Below, piece by piece: positions 1 through 19,745 of a stretch of DNA of 64,000 nucleotides (positions within the stretch are counted from its first letter, which is position 1; the number at the start of each line of letters is the position of its first letter). Made by a program: the position numbers and the translations under genes. The notes under the pieces are model-generated. The model made no database searches and was not told the DNA's origin. It worked only from the letters and a program-made list of their open reading frames with translations. The stretch covers positions 4,334,906 through 4,398,905 of the forward strand of contig CP053165.1 of assembly GCA_014607495.2 (NCBI GenBank), written 5' to 3'. This stretch comes from Carposina sasakii. Lineage: Eukaryota > Arthropoda > Insecta > Lepidoptera > Carposinidae.

Positions 1-7395
<7,395 letters not shown>

Positions 7396-8075
7396 CCACA
7401 GTATTTAGAAATATTAGCAAATTCAATTTCAATCGGTGGCATCGGCGCCTAACGGTCAGGTAAAATTTTTATTTAACGTTGTTCAGTTTGGAGCTTTCCA
7501 TGAAAATATGAACAAGTAAACTTTCGTACGAGCATGTACCATATATTGCTTCCACAATAGAAATAATCTTCATCGTAGAGTTCATGGTATGTGGTACCTA
7601 CCTGGATTCACTTTTAAATGAATAAAAAATTTCTAAATCTTATATTGTTACTTTAGTTTCTCGAATAACTAAGAAATAAGATCTGTTGTAACTTCGGCTA
7701 CCTGCTGAATCTGCCACAGGATTACACTAGGTTTTTTTTCAAGTTAGGTCGCTATATTGGAAAATAAAAAACAAAGTTGTCAGTGATTTTCAATGTAGTT
7801 AGTTAGACTAACTACTAACACTGGTATGGTGAAGATAATAATAATATTAAATTAAAATGAAAACATTAAAACCATTAAGTACCCGTTTTGGCAAATGAGC
7901 CAATGATGATCACCTTACGTATGAGATCTTTTTTTGCTGTGTATGTACTTCTATATTTAAAATCTTGTTCTATTCTATTAGTTATACATAGGTATACTAT
8001 ATATAAGTATTTTACCTTTTTTTAAATTTTAGTATAATATTGACATACTTTAATAAATAAAATATTTCAAATAGA
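7396..8075 (+). other. Probable 3' UTR of the ABCC gene with candidate poly(A) signals
   Basis: AT-rich sequence directly after the ABCC stop codon, with no coding signal. AATAAA hexamers occur at 7621-7626, about 7763-7768, and twice around 8052-8061. The last pair, followed by T-rich sequence, is the most plausible distal poly(A) signal; the first would give a UTR of about 240 bases. Which one is used cannot be told from sequence alone. Confidence 0.4.
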
Positions 8076-8079
8076 TAAA

Positions 8080-9570
8080 TTTCTTTCATTTTATATCTAC
8101 TTAAGTAATATGTATGTAAAAGATAGTCTTACAGAAAATATAACAAATTATGCACCATGAAGATAGCACGGTTACCAATATCGTACTCTACCAAGCAATT
8201 TTATGCAAACAAAGTCATACAAACGAGAAAACTTTCCTGAATCGGCCTATTTCTTCAAAAACTAATTTACCAATATTTGAGTGTTTCCAGCCTTTATCGA
8301 AAGTTCTTAGAACTTTGGAACCAGGTCCAGTCTCCATTTGGCTATGAATATTTAAATCTGCGATTTCAAACAAGCTCGCCGTTTCTGTTTACCAAGTTTA
8401 AATCTTAAAAGCCATCAGACAAAATCTCTTGTGCCAATATTTTACTGGAATCATATTTTTGGTTTCCTAACATTGTCCATTTAGGGCATGCGAAACTGAT
8501 GCTGTAGCGTTTTAACATGCTAATGTAATTTCCATGAACTATTTCAAATTTATGTACAAACCACTATGTAAATTCTTCGAGTTTCTCGCAAATTATGTCA
8601 GCAGCAGTAAGAACTTGGTGCTTGGTACTAAGCAGGGGTTTCAAATTATTCTAATGGCAAGATTTTAACGGTGCCCATTTATGTACTTTGAGCTCACTTG
8701 GAGCGTCATAATGTGCCTCTCCAGTACTTAATTTGTTTTAAGGATCTGTTTCATTCGGTTGGAGTACGTCCATGTTTGATCATTAAAGTTATATATATAT
8801 AATCGCTGGATGTCATGTCTACCTATAGCGACATTATGTTTACAGTTTCCAGATAAATTAAGTAGAAAATTGTTTTTACATTACCAAAGGCAATATTAGT
8901 TTACGACAAGCTGTTGTGATTTGTTATAAAAAAAAGCAATTACACAACTCCACCAAATTAAACACGTAGTCCAATTTTATTAACCCACAGAATTCATTTA
9001 CAAATTTGTTGTTTGCAGCGATTTGGAAAACAGAAATGTATGGTCAAACGGGGTTTTATTAAAAAAGTTCGATACAAATTAGAATTGGTACATTTGTATT
9101 GTACGTAATCGTTGGCATTGTTTACACAAGCACTTTACTTGTTTATCATTGTGCTCAGGAATCAGAGCGACGCGGAAAAGGAAGTCAGCGAGATTTAACA
9201 GGATGTAGTCAAGCGCAACTTATATGGATTTGCTCTGCTCATCTATTAATTCCCTTACCAATTTAAATGCTTATGTAATATGATGGTGCCACTTAGTACT
9301 TTTGGTAAAAATTTTCATTTCATTGTTTAAATTCGACGGTTTCCTTACAACCTTATTTTCATCCTGTGAACCTTTTGGAACTAAATTGATAGCACAGATA
9401 AAATGTTAGGACATCCAACAGATTAAACATCCTTAATTGAATAAAGTTTGGTACGATTTGTACGTTTGTTATTAAACTTACCATTAATTCCTTTATATTT
9501 CACGGACCTTTGTCAGCTCGACAGTAAAAACAGAGATTATTTGGAGAAATATATTTTGTATCTATAATTC
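8080..9570. other. Intergenic stretch, no gene seen
   Basis: AT-rich sequence downstream of the ABCC gene. No splice-consistent coding segment or clear repeat boundary was found. Short reading frames here, such as one at 8150-8347, have no supporting features. Confidence 0.5.
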
Positions 9571-9574
9571 TTTA

Positions 9575-9700
9575 GTTCTTTATTGTACACAGAAAAGAAA
9601 CACACAAGATACAATATTTTAGAAGATAATGTACAAAGGCGAGCTTATCTCTGACAGAGATTTCTTCCAGCCAACCATTTAAAATAAAGTGATTAGCGAA
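9575..9700 (-). repeat. LINE 3' tail fragment
   Basis: On the minus strand it reads 'ggctggaagaaatctctg...gagataagctcgcctttgtaca' and ends in '..caataaagaac'. The same tail is on the plus strand at 58205-58320. Tails of this kind ('..gcctttgtacat..gcaataaag') are typical 3' ends of lepidopteran non-LTR elements. Confidence 0.6.
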
Positions 9701-9824
9701 GAAAAAGGAAATCATACGTGCACAACCAAATAATATATAAAAAAAAACAATGTCAATTAGACAAACAATTAAATAAATACATACAATATAACTAAATAAA
9801 CACATATAAACATATTTTATATAA

Positions 9825-10965
9825 TTTTTAAAACGAAATACAGACTTCCTCCCAAAACTCGAACTTACTAAAGTAAAATTTTACTAAAGGGCAAATATAT
9901 ATTGCGTTAAGCCGTGAAGTTTAGGAGGCATAATATTGTCAGATTTATATGCCAGCAAATGATTACGAGAATAGGCCACATGACAAAAGAGAAAAAGGAC
10001 TAGGCTTCGAAACTTTACGTCTGACAATATGATGATGATAATGATGACCTCCGACCGATTTCGGTCATGGCGACCACTTCTACTCCTAGATATTACTAAG
10101 TTGGCGTTCATGCTGGATCGGAGGCACTTGAGGTGGAATCGATACAGAGTGCGTATGTGACGACGGTACATGCACCACGCCTCGGAGGAATATAAGAGAT
10201 TTGGCAGCACAACAGCCAAGTACACTCTTATTTAAGCAACATATAATTACACTCCTTTCCTCCTGCCCTGTTCCAAATAATTTGAGGTCGGTGCAATATG
10301 TAGGTACTCTTCTTTCATTCATCCCTATTATCCGTCATCTCGTTATTCTCATGTCTACCTCTTCCTCTATAACCATCTTACTTCGGACACGGCTAAACGC
10401 AACATACAATTTCACGACTTAACACAATTATCTTCATCTTCATAAGCCTATTGCAGTCCACTACTGGACGTAGGCCTCCCCCTGCCATAGGGGAATTTTG
10501 TTACTAAAAAGTTCCACTATCTGTTTTTCAGCAGCTCCATCATCAGACCCTCGTTTCCTTTATATTATGTGTAGCTGACCAAAATTCTCTATAAACATCT
10601 AAAAACGGACTACTCGTGCCCTTTATATTTGAGGATATCCCTAGATTCCTTAGAGATTCCATCATCAGATATTATGTTTTATATGTAGGTGATCAAAACG
10701 CTCAGTAAAAGTATAAAAACAGACTACATGTGCCTACAATATTTGAGGATTGCCCTCGATTTCTCCAAGATTCCATCATCAGATCCTGATGTGGTGAATA
10801 TGGGACCAACCTGGAAGTATACCATGACCAACTATAAAAAAAATTGAAATCGGTTCATAAACGACGGAGTTCTGAGGTTACACACATAAAAAATAAAAAA
10901 ATAAAAAAAAAACATACAAACGAATTGATAACCTCTCTTTTTGAAGTCGGTTAAAAATAGAACAA
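9825..10965 (-). repeat. 1.14-kb repeat, left copy (inverted relative to 37930-39165)
   Basis: The whole stretch is the reverse complement of 37930-39165, about 95% identical by eye. Both copies begin, in element orientation, with 'ttaaccgacttcaaaaagag' and end near 'agttcgagttttgggagg'. The minus strand carries a short reverse-transcriptase-like remnant (about 9960-10225) with residues [19 protein letters not shown] and [14 protein letters not shown] text, resembling the C-terminal end of non-LTR RTs ('LLYGSETW' region). It also holds a fragment of the 'gcagtccactactggacgta' repeat (10452-10490). Non-functional. Confidence 0.85.
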
Positions 10966-11394
10966 AAGGTAAAACTACACATTATCAATGAAGAGAAAGC
11001 CTTATACTCATTTAGGAAATATTCTCAAATTCTCAACAAACAGATATTTCAAATATTAGTTTAACAGATTCAATCATAAACTTTCATATGTGCATGTTTT
11101 TGCTGTGCTTGTGTGCATCCTTAGATTAACTTTGAATTTGAAAATTATCACAAACTGGGAGTAATTTTTAATTATTAACCTGGCATCTTTTATACCAGGT
11201 AGGTAATCTCCGAAAATGCCCCAGCTAGCTTTAGCACTTAAAATCTTACCAAAGCTTAATAAACAATTACTTTCTGTGAAGAAAAATAATTTCAATCTGA
11301 CAAGCGTTTCGTATTTTTTAGGAGATTAACCTCTGATCTTCCTGCCTCATTATATTTTTTTGTTAATTCTCTATATACAATCTTGATACCTATA

Positions 11395-11637
11395 CAGGGT
11401 GTAACAAAAGGGGTATGTAAACAGCCCACTTAAAGAAACCTACCTACAAATATTCAGACTCGAAATCACATATTTGTTTTTCTATGTAGTATGGAGAATT
11501 CCGAAACAACTCCGGAATGTTCATACAATCTTGAAAAATAAACATGTGATTTCGAGTCTCAAATTTTGGAAATAGGTTCTCTATAGTGGACTATCTGCAT
11601 AACTTTTCGCTTAACATACCCTTTTTGTTACACCCCG
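11395..11637. mobile_element. Foldback MITE family A, copy with TA flanks
   Basis: Ends are 'cagggtgtaacaaaagggg' and 'ctttttgttacaccccg', with TA on both sides. The interior is palindromic ('gactcgaaatcacat'...'atgtgatttcgagtc'). The left arm lacks the 'gcgaaaagctatgtaaa' block found in other copies. Confidence 0.85.
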
Positions 11638-11734
11638 TATATAAAACCATTTATAGCTATACAATTGTTTCTTAAAGATGCTATACATAATAGCTTTTAT
11701 ATAGAGCTATTATATAATGTACAGTATCAAATAC

Positions 11735-11800
11735 TGGGGAGCCAGAACAGTAGTATAACGAACGAGATCAGTGACAAGTTGCCAGCTCATCGCCTGAGGA
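11735..11800 (+). repeat. Interspersed repeat L fragment
   Basis: 'gatcagtgacaagttgccag' followed by 'ctcatcgcctgag'. The block recurs at 48225-48368, 49345-49515, 57955-58135, 39825-39905, 41905-42055 and, inverted, 62748-62912. Element type unknown. Confidence 0.55.
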
Positions 11801-11879
11801 AAATACCTACGCCTCGTTATACAGCTTATCAATTAGCACATGATGTAACGATTTAAAATATACTTACCACTAATTTAGC

Positions 11880-14800
11880 TTGTGGAAACTCCGCTTCACT
11901 CTCCGCTTTAGTCTTGACACCTGGTGACTGATGTTATATAAAGAGAAATAGGCCGATGGATAAATGTCCCCTTTCAAGACTGGCTCAAGATTTGTTGAGG
12001 GGTCCTACGATTTATTATGATTGAAACTGCTTGTTGATCTGTTTCCTTTTAAATAAATAGGTGCTTAGGAACGAAATATCGAGATAATAATGTTCTTGAT
12101 AGTGATAAATTGTTAGAAAAGTTGGTCCTTCGACACGGATTTTGTGGGATTTTATCATTATAAGTTATTTTTGCAAATAAAATCAATGTATATTGTAAAT
12201 AAATGGATATTGTGAATAGAGTGTATATTGTAAATAGAGATTACCATTACCAAAGTTATGTCCTGCCTAAGGTATATTTATGATCTTCCCCGGTTTGGGT
12301 AAATAGTGATTTAAATTTTTCATATGTATATATGATATAGATATATTATATAGTATTCAATAACTAATGAGTAATAAAATAACTCATAGATAATAAAACC
12401 TACCTAAGCAACTATAGATTCTTATCACAATTTTTAAGTCTTTAATTTCACTTTACCATGGCTTTACAGACATAATTTTCTCGTGGCAAATTTTCGTTTA
12501 ATTTTATAAATAAGGTAAAACTACCTACCTGTGAAGTTCAGACAATTTTATTGTCGTTTATGAACAACCTTTACAAATAGACTAAAATCTATTTCCAAAA
12601 TAATCGTTTCGATTTACGCCAGCAGCACATAGCTGCGCTCATTAATGATTCGCAATTCTACCTCCATGGCATTTGATTTCGCCTTTTCCGGCTTGGTTGT
12701 AATGTATTTATTGGAAAATGTGTTTCAGAAGGACTTCTCTTATGAAAAATAACTGCCAAATACCCAGGTATTAGGTATGAGCACGGACAGATACAGACTC
12801 AACTATATCACATTCATCCTATAATGGTTTTAAAATATCGGAACTATATAGTGTAGTTACGTCTATAGACATAAAAAATACCTAACGCCTACCTGCCTTG
12901 GTAAATAAAAGGCTCTTGATTTAAATAAATTTTACAACAAAATCTGTAGGTATCTACTAGCTATATATAATAGTTAGACCCGTACCTGGAATCAAAACTA
13001 CGCCACCTTGGAAGACACACGTCCCTATTAAAAGCAACACTTTAAATATCTACCCAGGGGAATCTGTCGACGTCTGTCTTTCCAAGTCTTTTTTTTTTCA
13101 CTTAAAATGCTTTAATAGTATTGGTAATAAAAACTTTGTCGCTTATGTCACTATAAGCAATAAAATACTACAAGTTTATATAGGTCCAGTGTATTTAACA
13201 GAATATACTTGGCTGCAGTCCCGTTTTAAAATACGTACGAAGTACACTGTCCTATTGTATTCTGCCATTTATTGGCTTCAGGCAAATAGTTTTGCGTGCC
13301 AAAATTTATCACTACTTATATGACTTTAAATGTTTTTTGAAACTAGGCTACCGAGCTACACGAGACAAAACTTTTTATACTCTGTTTGTAAGTACTATGT
13401 AGTATAACCACCATGTAAATTTAACTAAAATAACCGCCCTTCTAAAAATTCTTCCCAATTTACTTATCTATTCAATCACTTCAAAATACAGCACGGAATG
13501 AAAGTACTAAATTATTATGTAATTTTAAATTTTAATTAAATGCTAGTAAGTAATAAAAACATACGAATTTAATTATAAAACTTTACGCTACAGCTCTTTA
13601 ATCATGCCATTAATCCATTAATCGCTCGTTCGCGATCCGATGAGCACCACCGCAGCCAATGAGGGTACTTCTCAAACTACATTTCAGGGCTTGTATAATA
13701 AACCGATTAATAACTAGAACCTAGTCCCTTTCATGAATTATTGATGATAAATCGACAACTTTGATTTGCGTGTGATCAGAAAAACCTAAGCTTTATCTGC
13801 GGAGCATAAAATTCAGTTTGATGAAATCGATGGTAGTGAAGCGCAAGAAGTTTGTGAGGAAATTATCCTCTTAGATAATTAGATGCTCTGTACTACGGGC
13901 TAGTATTCTACGCCCACACTGTGGACGTTGACAAAGTGGACTGATGATGTGGTAGTACTACGGTCGCTACGGATAATAATTAGATTAATTACTTTTTCAG
14001 TTCATCATAGTGTGATGAATCTAACTTTGGCTGGACAGATTATTTCTCTATCTTTTTTCTATTTTTACCAAAAATTGTTAGATAGGCATGTATAGACCCG
14101 AGATCGTTATAGTTGGAAATTGAATACTTAGCATGTTAACCTATAGATAGAGTCCTCAATTATATCACGTTTAGGAATCACCGAATTTTGTTTCCCAATA
14201 AATCTTCTAACAATCTGAGCTTGTAGTAAATACGTTGGCAAATCATGATTGAAATTAACCGAGAATTCAAACACATGGCGGCTCTTTCCGTTTTTGAAAA
14301 AAAAAATACATCTTTACTATTGCCCGATTTAACTTAAGTGCTCTAGTATGTAAATTGAAGTCATTATATATGGGTTAACAGAATCAACATTTGACCTCAG
14401 TTCAGTAACACTAACCCAAAAACCAAGAATAGAGCCAACGATTATCTAAAAGACAAACAAATTATTAAAACAAGGAATCAGGGTAATGTCTCCTGATGAC
14501 TATTATCTGCTCCTGGGAGACAACAAATTAGATACAAACCTAAATGTTTCGGGAAATAATGGGAGACGGCATTTGGAAATCAGGTCGCATGATTGCTCTT
14601 AATTCAGTCAGATGTTTTTCAATGATGAATAAATGGCTGAGGAAGTCAGATTACAAATCGAAAAAGAACTTATTCCTTTAAAATATTATGTGATAAGTTG
14701 ATTACCGACCCATTCTAACAAGTGTATACTAAATGTTTTACATTATTTGCAGTTTAGAACAAGGAAAAACTGTCTGTGCCTTAGTACATTTTAAAAAGAT

Positions 14801-15240
14801 TTCATTTAAGTAATTAACCGATAGACTTTTACCAACCAAATATAAAACAATTAATTAAAAAATTAACAAATTATACCCGAACTCTAATCGAGAACATGAA
14901 CGACTCTCCGGCATTCACTTTTGTTTAAAGTTAGTTGGAATCAAAGATTCACTTCTGTCAGGAACGCTGTTCAAGTAAATTAATAAAACTTGGAGTTTGC
15001 CTCTTCGTAACTGCTTAATGGAATCTTATAGGTAATTATAACGAGAAAATTGTTTTTTTTTGTTTATATTTAGGAATTTACTCTGAATTTGTAAAACTAT
15101 TTTGTGCTTTGTAGTCCTCTGTGGCTTATTTATCGTGATTGTAAACAGAATCTGTAATTGATATTCTTTAAAAAAATTGTTAGCTACGTAGGTACTATAC
15201 GATCTCCAAACCATTTAAAATATTGACCTATAGATAAATA
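11880..15240. other. Long intergenic stretch, no gene seen
   Basis: AT-rich DNA with many short stops in all frames. The only hint of a repeat is a short tRNA-like/SINE scrap near 12975-13030 ('gacccgtacctggaatcaaa'). No splice-consistent exon series was found. A small palindromic patch occurs near 13910-13980. Confidence 0.5.
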
Positions 15241-15244
15241 TACA

Positions 15245-15350
15245 TCAGCCCATTGCAGTCCACTGCTGGACGTAGGCAGGGCACGCCACAAGGCTACTGC
15301 CATAGGGAGATCTTTCCCAGTCACCACACTCCACCTCACCAAGACCGATC
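15245..15350 (-). repeat. Fragment of repeat D ('gcagtccactgctggacgta')
   Basis: 'agcccattgcagtccactgc' with 'tggacgtaggc' and 'gcacgccacaaggct'. This is the 3' end of repeat D in reverse orientation; compare 19493-19745. Confidence 0.7.
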
Positions 15351-15781
15351 TTATATCTACCTATCTATTGGTACTTTAGGGAATATGTTGTGTTTCGAAA
15401 TATAATTATTCATTCCATCTTACTTACAGTAGAGATAAACTTAAAACTAGGATAAATTGTCACCGAAAATTTCAAGTAGTGGCAGAGTGTACCCGTATTG
15501 ATTTTCATTTACGAATTGAATTTCATTTACCTAGCTTTTAAAGCTGACCAATTTGTTCAAGGTTAAGCGGAGGATTAGGCGAAGTAAATTAAGCCATTTA
15601 CATACACTTTCCGTTTTGGATCGATGCCAATTCTATAGATTTCGTGTCCCGTTAAATACTAACTGTAGGTCTACATAAGTTGTAGATAGCTACCATATAC
15701 CTATACATCTTATACTAGGCTATTGTCCGAGGATTATGAAGGTTCTGAAAGTAAGTATAATTCAATGCAGGGGTGCAATAA

Positions 15782-15925
15782 AAAATACATACATACATAC
15801 ATATATTCACGCCTTTATCCCTTACTCACAGGGTAGGCAGAGCACCAAGGGCATATAAGGCCTATGATGCCACTTGTGACCAATTTTTAGGGTATAGTTG
15901 AGATGTACAAGTTCGATTAGTAGTG
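15782..15925 (+). repeat. Interspersed repeat F copy with ACAT microsatellite start
   Basis: A run of 'acat' units (15785-15805) is followed by 'cacgcctttatcccttac', 'ggtaggcagagcaccaagg' and 'gagatgtacaagttcgatta'. It matches 5795-5935 over its whole length. Confidence 0.75.
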
Positions 15926-16075
15926 ACTAAAAATTACCTACTTAGCAATAAAAAATATCCACTTATATTATAGTCTATGCTTGTTATGCTGGCTTCCCAC
16001 GGTGCGTGATCGCTCAAATCACGGCACTGCCGATGACTACGAATAGACATGCATGTAACCTAGCCTTGTAAATAA

Positions 16076-16460
16076 TGGGTGTAAAAAGACAACTTTGTTC
16101 TTTTAATACCTCGTATTCTTTGTAACATCATGATCATTTTTTTCTATGGAAGCTCCCCTGGGAAACCACAGGTTTCCAAGATATTGAGGTCCAAAGTTAC
16201 ATGAATATCAGCATTTTTAAAAAATAAATCTATCTGGAAACAGTTAACAGTATTTTTTTTAAGACACCATATTAATATTTAAAAATGTTAGTTTTGTAGG
16301 TACATTTGTCAATCGAATACATTTCTTGCAATAAAAAGAGATTTTTTTTTTTCAAAAAAAAATTTTTCGTTTCCCTGTGTTGGTTCCATAGAAAAAAATG
16401 ATCGTTACGTTACAAAGAATACGAGGTATTAAAATAACAACGTTGTCTTTTTACACCCTG
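16076..16460. mobile_element. TA-flanked MITE family C, near-complete copy
   Basis: Terminal inverted repeats of about 75 bases: left 'gggtgtaaaaagacaacttt', right (other strand) 'cagggtgtaaaaagacaac'. Both continue with 'tttaatacctcgtattcttt' and 'gtaac'. The centre is AT-rich. The right end is followed by TA; the left end has lost its first base or two. Confidence 0.8.
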
Positions 16461-17087
16461 TATATTACGGACATGTCTGCATTACCACGGACGATACTTT
16501 TCCCATGGTGCATCGGTGCAGCCTCGACATGGCACAGAAGCACCACGAAATTATAATTTCATAGTCCAGCAGATCTCACTTTGAAGGGACCTATTTTATG
16601 CCAAAAACTCATCCTTTACACTTCATGATTAAAGGTTTTATGTAAAACATAATTTATTCTTAAAAAATCTAATTTACGTAGGTTACCCACTTGTTTTTTC
16701 ACTGTGTAAAGGCATTCACCTACAGTAAAGCGAAACCTACTACATATCTCTCTCTACATTATACCTAGTATAATATTTTTAGAAAGAAATAAAATTTTAT
16801 GCAAAACGGCTATCCACCTTCTCGGTCTATACTAAAACTAGTTTCGATCGTAAATTCACAGATTGGTAGTAAAATAAGGTGCATTTTGTACAAGAGATAG
16901 CTACTTTTATTCTCGATTCGAGAATGAACAAAGTAAATCTGCCATTGTCCCTAAATTATGTACCTAATCATGTGTATTTTACAATAGTAAGTTTTACTAA
17001 CTATAATAATTTTATTGATATTCATTTTCCTTTACTTACACAAAGGAATAGTTTTAGTATTTTGCCGTAATTTTTCATAAGTATCAA

Positions 17088-17271
17088 CATAGAGGAATAA
17101 GATGTTATAGTGCTAATGTCATACTATCGGTGCCTCACAATTCCAATTCTTGACATTACAGTAATGTAATCTAAGTGTCAAGGACTGGAATTGTGAGGTA
17201 CTGAAAAGTCTAAAGGTGCATCGAGGCAGCTAGTATGATATTAGCACTCTATAACATCATATTCCTCTATG
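17088..17271. mobile_element. Foldback MITE family E, copy 1
   Basis: Ends 'catagaggaataagatgtta' and, on the other strand, 'catagaggaatatgatgtta' form terminal inverted repeats of about 40 bases. Inside is a second inverted pair ('cctcacaattccaattcttg' and 'aaggactggaattgtgagg'). It is flanked by an imperfect 7-base repeat (gtatcaa/gtatcga), possibly a target duplication. A second copy is at 37044-37187. Confidence 0.8.
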
Positions 17272-17283
17272 GTATCGACGACT

Positions 17284-17372
17284 AGCATTATACATTATCA
17301 CATATAGCATATATAGCATTATCATGTATAGCATTATCACATATAGCATTATCACATATAGTATTTACAATA
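17284..17372. repeat. Tandem repeat, about 17-bp unit
   Basis: Roughly five imperfect units of 'atagcattatcacatat', directly after MITE E copy 1. Confidence 0.75.
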
Positions 17373-17860
17373 TCTACGCCAGTATCGCTTCTTTCTATTA
17401 TGCCTAGCGTAAGCAAAATAGTCACAATGACACGTCGTAATTGAAATAATCGAAACATATTGAAATTAAATTAAAAATAACTTGAACAATAATAAAATCC
17501 TTTGCCATGGACACGCCGCAGCAGTCAGCTTAACTGGCCAGATAAGTTCGTTGTATTATAACAAGCCAGACTGAACAATAGACGCCCAGTCGCATTTATT
17601 AGACGATTGAATTTCAACATGGAACCCTTTTAACTAAACTGTGCATTATATAGATATCGTAAACCAATAAAATCTTTGGAAATTTCTTGCACAGATGTTT
17701 TTTGGACAGAAATAAAATGTTTTTATGAGCAAAGAGAGAGAGTTTTATGATACTATCGCAAAGCCCCAAATGTTTTGCAGATGCTCTTTATATGCATAGA
17801 AATCCTGAATTGTTTTAATTTGTAGATTAGCGACGGTAGACGATTTTAATGGTGGCTAAA

Positions 17861-18346
17861 CTAGTCTAATTTATAAAATATTAATAAGAAAATGAAAAAA
17901 TCTTCATCCGAGTGAGATTTGAACTCACGACCACTCGAAAACCGTGCTTTCGCTCTAACCAACTGAGCTATCGGGTCAATTAACTCGGATGACGAACTTT
18001 ACCATCTCTTTCTAAATTACATTATAGGCAACGTTATTTTTTCATCCCGATAGCTATACACTAGCCAAATCTCGGTAAACAAAGCTGAATCCCTCAGCAC
18101 AATGTTTAATTATGAAACGATCAACCATATCCTAACGGATTATATTATGGAGAAGTATCTTATAAATTTATCTTAACTAAAATATTATATATTATAAAAT
18201 ATTAATAAGAAAATGAAAAAAATCTTCACCGGAGTGAGATTTGAACTCACGACCACTCGTAAACCGTGCTTTCGCTCTAACCAACTGAGCTATCGGGTCA
18301 ATTAACTCGGATGACGAACTTTACCATCTTTTTCTAGTCTAATTTA
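17861..18346 (-). mobile_element. Dimeric tRNA-SINE (S1) insertion with 13-bp target duplication
   Basis: Target duplication 'ctagtctaattta' at 17861-17873 and 18334-18346 encloses 460 bases. On the minus strand these are two head-to-tail S1 units. The first (18197-18333) holds only the tRNA-like region and tail; the second (17874-18175) has the full head ('ggatatggttgatcgtttca'), the tRNA-like region ('gatagctcagttggtt') and the tail. Both tRNA-like regions share the T-arm 'gtgagttcaaatctcac'. One shared target duplication means the pair inserted as a dimer. Confidence 0.85.
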
Positions 18347-18349
18347 CCC

Positions 18350-18960
18350 AAAATGTTGACAGACATAAATATTTTAAGTCCTTAATAATACAAAAGTGAT
18401 CCTCGTTTTATTACAAAAGAATTTCTGATATTCCATCCATGGGCATCCATTGAATATTGCATAGACTTTGCCGTCATGTGTCTAACGAAAGTCTAACTTT
18501 GCACTTGTTTCCATGTCAAGTCCCAGGTCTGAGTTTGGCTTCAGTGAAGGGCTGAAAGCTGAAGGACCAAGTCCTTTAATCTAACCTTAATAAATGTGGA
18601 CATCGTTCACCGTGTACAATTGAAAAAAACAATCAAGTTTTACTTCCACCCTGAAATTCCCGTGGGGATTAACAGGCGATGTCAAGGGCCATCAATAACC
18701 TGATGGACCATCAATAGGGCCTTCTTGCTAAGTTCGCTTAGCTTTTGTTGAAGACAGAGCCTAAAAGTCATATTACGCAATTAAATAAAATACAAAATAC
18801 AGTTTGTAAAAAATATACAATGCACCTTCAGCACAGTTTTCATTTATTTTAACAAAAAATTACAGATGAATATCTGTATCTGTAAAACTACAATTAAGCC
18901 TTCAAAGTAAAATGGGTAACTTGGGTAAGTCCATTTTTCAAATGTGAAATTAATTGAAAA
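18350..18960. other. Intergenic, no gene seen; possible poly(A) signal for minus-strand candidate
   Basis: No coding signal. A minus-strand AATAAA (plus 'tttatt' at about 18844) lies about 115 bases beyond the stop of the minus-strand reading frame at 18961-19245 and could serve as its poly(A) signal. Confidence 0.3.
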
Positions 18961-19260
18961 TTACAACATCACATATCCACCTGCATCATTTACAACAACT
19001 TTTGCTTTGTCATATTTATAAACGCAATATTTAAAATAGCTGCAGAACAAAAGTTCTTTTACGCGCATACAAGTGGAGCGTTTTTTGCCAAGTCGAAGTT
19101 TTTCTTTCATAAATGTTTCTTTTATTTTATGATCTTTCGGTGTAAGTACAAATAAAAAAACCGTAAACGACCCTATTGTTATAGGTATTATGCTTATATA
19201 CTCACTGCGCTTCGACAACGGTTCCCTTTCGGCAGGGTTTACCAAAATTGGGGGTCTGTT
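18961..19260 (-). CDS. Candidate small membrane protein, single or terminal exon
   Basis: A minus-strand frame is open from 19260 to TAA at 18961-18963, about 95-99 residues. It begins NPAEREPLSKRSEY, then a hydrophobic stretch (ISIIPITIGSFTVFLFVL) that could be one membrane helix. A Lys/Arg-rich part (KEKLRLGKKRSTCMR) and a C-terminal tail ending GGYVML follow. There is no ATG near the 5' end, so it would need an upstream exon; an AG acceptor ('ctagaacag', ending 19256) would allow this. A poly(A) hexamer lies about 115 bases downstream. No family recognised. It could also be a chance frame; the charge pattern and the single hydrophobic block are the only arguments for it. Confidence 0.33.
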   Translation of the reverse strand, partial: NRPPILVNPAEREPLSKRSEYISIIPITIGSFTVFLFVLTPKDHKIKETFMKEKLRLGKKRSTCMRVKELLFCSYFKYCVYKYDKAKVVVNDAGGYVML

Positions 19261-19492
19261 CTAGCTATTCCTAGTAACACAGCCGAGAGTACATAAACAT
19301 TTGTACCTATATGGTATTGTAGTACCTAGAAGTGTACGTTTATATAGAACAGGCCATATTAGGAAAAATTAAGAGTAGATAATGAGCTTTTCGAAGAATT
19401 CATAATATGTCCTTTTTAGGATCCCAGCCATGGTACTTGTCTAATGTATTTTCTTGTAAGGTAGATCTAATTTTGTTTACGATAATGAAAGT

Positions 19493-19745
19493 AGTGCCGG
19501 CAGAGTAGAATACGTACCACCCCATGTCTGCCCGTGGGTATCGTACGAGGCGATTAAGGGTTTCCGGGAGGTGGGCTCTCTCGCAGCGCCTCCCGTGTTG
19601 TCAACATAGTCCAAAATACAAACTGCGGTCACCAACCCGCCAGCCCACCGTGGTGACTATGGGTAAATACCCCCCATGGCAGTCTTGTGGCGTGCTGTGT
19701 GGGAGGCCTACGTCCGGCAGTGGACTGCAATAGGCTGATGATGAT
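19493..19745 (+). repeat. Interspersed repeat D, full-length copy
   Basis: Runs from 'gtgccggcagagtagaatac' through 'ccccatgtctgcccgtggg', 'gaggcgattaaggg', 'cgcctcccgtgttg' and 'catggcagtcttgtggcgtg' to 'tggactgcaataggctgatg' plus a GAT-rich tail. Copies occur at 49072-49320 (plus) and 46118-46365 (minus), with fragments at 15245, 59490 and 61062. The (GAT)n tail and fixed 3' end indicate a retroposed SINE or LINE tail. It lies 320 bases upstream of the gene at 20066. Confidence 0.85.

Noticed and set aside
9884..10422. Several frames of 73-113 codons as separate genes
   Set aside because: All lie within the 1.14-kb repeat; only a short RT-like remnant is meaningful.
15970..16560. Larger foldback around the family C element at 16076-16460
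   Set aside because: Flanks such as 'cttcccacggtgcgtgatcg' and 'cccatggtgcatcggtgcag' look loosely related but the pairing is too weak to call.
17284..17372. CRISPR-like array of short repeats
   Set aside because: The units are directly tandem without unique spacers, and the genome is an insect's; it is a minisatellite.
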